Shown piece after piece: positions 28,767-29,949 of a DNA stretch of 29,949 bases. The notes under the pieces are model-generated. The model was not told the origin of the DNA. It did not search any database and saw nothing but the letters and a program-made list of their open reading frames with translations. The first letter of the stretch is position 1; the number at the start of each line of letters is the position of its first letter. The position numbers and the translations under genes were made by a program. The DNA is from a virus, in IMG/VR virus record IMGVR_UViG_3300036799_000135, positions 1 to 29,949 of that record, one strand, 5' to 3'.

Positions 28767-29949
28767 GTGACCCTGCCCGACATCCCCAACGACGACTGGA
28801 TCGACTATCAGGCCGCCCAGTTCGGCCAGCAGATAGACGACAAGATCTCGACGCTGGGTTTCGACGCCACGTCGGATCACATGATCTCCGGTCTGGATGC
28901 GTTGGGGAACGTCGCCAGCCAGACCACCGACAACCTCCAGAAGTCGCTGAGCCAGACGCCAGACACGCCGCCCCCTCCACCTCCAGCGCCCGAGCCACCG
29001 CCGCCTCCACCCCCCGCGCCGGAGCCACCGCCGCAGGAGCCGGCTGTCGCCCCACCGGCGAGCTTCGCGCCGGAGCTGATGGCGGCCCCGTCGACCCCCA
29101 GCCAGCCGGACCAACTCCCCGGCGGGCCGGGGTCGACGGGTTCTCCCGGTGTCACGCCGCCGGCGAGTTTCTCCCCGGACGTGGTGGCACAGCCAGCCCA
29201 ACCGGCGCAGCCAGACCAGACCGTCGCGCCAGCAGCGCCAGCAGACGCCGGCCCGATGCAGTGGTTCGGCGACGCGCTCAACGCGGTCGGCCAGGCCGGC
29301 GGCAACGTCCAGCAGTTCGCCACCAGCTTCAACAACTCGATCAGCCAGGGTGTCACCGACACCCAGGACATGTTCGGCAAAGGGCTCAACGCTGCCGCCG
29401 CCGCTGGCGCCGATCCGCAGCAGTTCGCCTCGAGCTGGACGCCGCCGACGTTTCAGCCTCCTCCCCAGCCGGATCAGGCGGCGGCGCTCTCGAGCGCGGG
29501 TCTGGGCACCGGTGAAATTTCCTCCTCCACCGGTGCCCCGGCCGGCTCCATCGACTCCTCGAGCCGCGAGGCGTTCGCGAAGAGCTTTGCCCCGTACGCC
29601 CAGTACATCAGCCAGAAGACCGGCATCGACCCGACCCTGGTGACCGCCATGGCGGGCAGCGAGTCGAATTTCGGCAAAGCGCCGGGGAACGAGCTGTTCG
29701 GCATCAAGGCGACACCGGGCGACAAGTCGCAGACGCTCATGACGCACGAGGGCGAGTACGGCGGCACCAACATGAATCAGGATTTCGCTGCCTACGACAC
29801 GCCCCTGCAGAGCGCCGATGCCTACGTCAACCTGCTCACCAAGCACTACCCCGGCGCGCTGGCGGCGCAGGACGCGGCCAGCCTCGCCCATGGGCTGAAG
29901 GCGGGCGGCTACTTCACCGCCGCCGAGGGCGAGTCCGCCAACAGTCTGG
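28767..29949 (+). CDS. Virion-associated GH73 glucosaminidase, 3' end outside window
   Basis: Open from GTG 28767 to the window end (at least 394 residues), so the stop is missing. The GTG follows the previous stop by one base. Residues 1-70 are helical, residues 72-95 are poly-Pro (PPPPPPAPEPP, repeated), and 95-260 are Pro/Ala/Gln-rich and disordered. From about 268 there is a GH73 (FlgJ-type N-acetylglucosaminidase) domain: EAFAKSFAPYAQYISQKTG, IDPTLVTAMAGSESNFG with the catalytic Glu in GSESNFG, NELFGIKA, FAAYDTPLQSADAYVNLL and LKAGGYFTAAEG. It would cut the sugar backbone of peptidoglycan during DNA entry. The long Pro-rich arm suits passage through the tail or head. Confidence 0.78.
   Translation, partial: MTLPDIPNDDWIDYQAAQFGQQIDDKISTLGFDATSDHMISGLDALGNVASQTTDNLQKSLSQTPDTPPPPPPAPEPPPPPPPAPEPPPQEPAVAPPASFAPELMAAPSTPSQPDQLPGGPGSTGSPGVTPPASFSPDVVAQPAQPAQPDQTVAPAAPADAGPMQWFGDALNAVGQAGGNVQQFATSFNNSISQGVTDTQDMFGKGLNAAAAAGADPQQFASSWTPPTFQPPPQPDQAAALSSAGLGTGEISSSTGAPAGSIDSSSREAFAKSFAPYAQYISQKTGIDPTLVTAMAGSESNFGKAPGNELFGIKATPGDKSQTLMTHEGEYGGTNMNQDFAAYDTPLQSADAYVNLLTKHYPGALAAQDAASLAHGLKAGGYFTAAEGESANSL

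Noticed and set aside
27395-29515. 706-residue plus-strand open frame
   Set aside because: It is a shadow of the Gln-rich protein and the GH73 gene in another frame, with Arg/Pro/Gly-rich nonsense composition.
28311-29891. 526-residue minus-strand open frame
   Set aside because: Antisense shadow of two well-supported genes; no domain and a low-complexity Arg/Gly/Leu composition.
1-29949. tRNA or rRNA genes
   Set aside because: I saw no tRNA cloverleaf-like TTCRA..CC pattern or rRNA segments on either strand, though a program search could find weak ones.

Overview
The window is part of a temperate tailed-phage or prophage genome from a high-GC bacterium. Evidence for this is the small and large terminase, portal, S74-processed tail appendage, large serine integrase and many short genes joined by ATGA, GTGA or TGATG overlaps with GTG and TTG starts. 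The host cannot be fixed from sequence. High GC, a Flp-type pilin-like gene and the absence of close matches to phages I know would suit Chloroflexota or another high-GC phylum, but this is weak inference.

Layout. 3-3936 (+): tail and appendage genes, including a tail protein cut by the window start, an S74 chaperone protein and a papain/C39-like peptidase candidate. 3933-4457 (+): four tiny membrane-peptide genes chained by 4-base overlaps, one of them a Flp-type prepilin look-alike. 4307-4680 (-): two tiny membrane proteins, converging on the previous block. 4689-6547: a gene-free 1.9 kb array. 6617-8051 (-): a lone RAMP (Cas7-like) protein and a helical protein in one operon whose transcript would run on into the array. 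8228-10149 (-): serine integrase and a small upstream gene. 10184-12087: a control region with repeated GTGGCCA palindromes around a membrane-anchored PAS-HTH protein and an unknown protein. 12123-18457 (+): DNA metabolism, with an RHH-like protein, VRR-NUC nuclease, secreted lytic transglycosylase-like protein, DUF3102-type/DPPH methyltransferase, XRE repressor (-), RecT/Bet-like annealing protein, replication-like protein, zinc-ribbon proteins and a C5 cytosine methyltransferase. 18451-21706 (-): a run of small accessory genes ending in a conserved phage protein. 21858-29949 (+): terminases, portal, small virion proteins, a Gln/Ala-rich protein and a GH73 lysin cut by the window end.

The most unusual element is the array. 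Read on the minus strand it has 43 delimiters (consensus CCGAC, usually GCCGAC followed by A/T) that separate 42 units of 19-70 nt. Inside the units a C falls at about every fifth base. Units are n pentamers of form NNNNC plus a terminal CGAC, so many lengths are exactly 5n+4. Spacing is not a multiple of 3 and the motif moves through all reading frames, so it is not coding. It lies directly downstream, same strand, of a protein with RAMP/Cas7 hallmarks (a G-rich loop and an I-x-S-x-x-LK-x-x-LK motif). Cas7-type proteins coat RNA with a fixed nucleotide period, so the pair is a candidate for an undescribed phage RNA-guided or RNA-scaffold system. Function, target and expression are inference.
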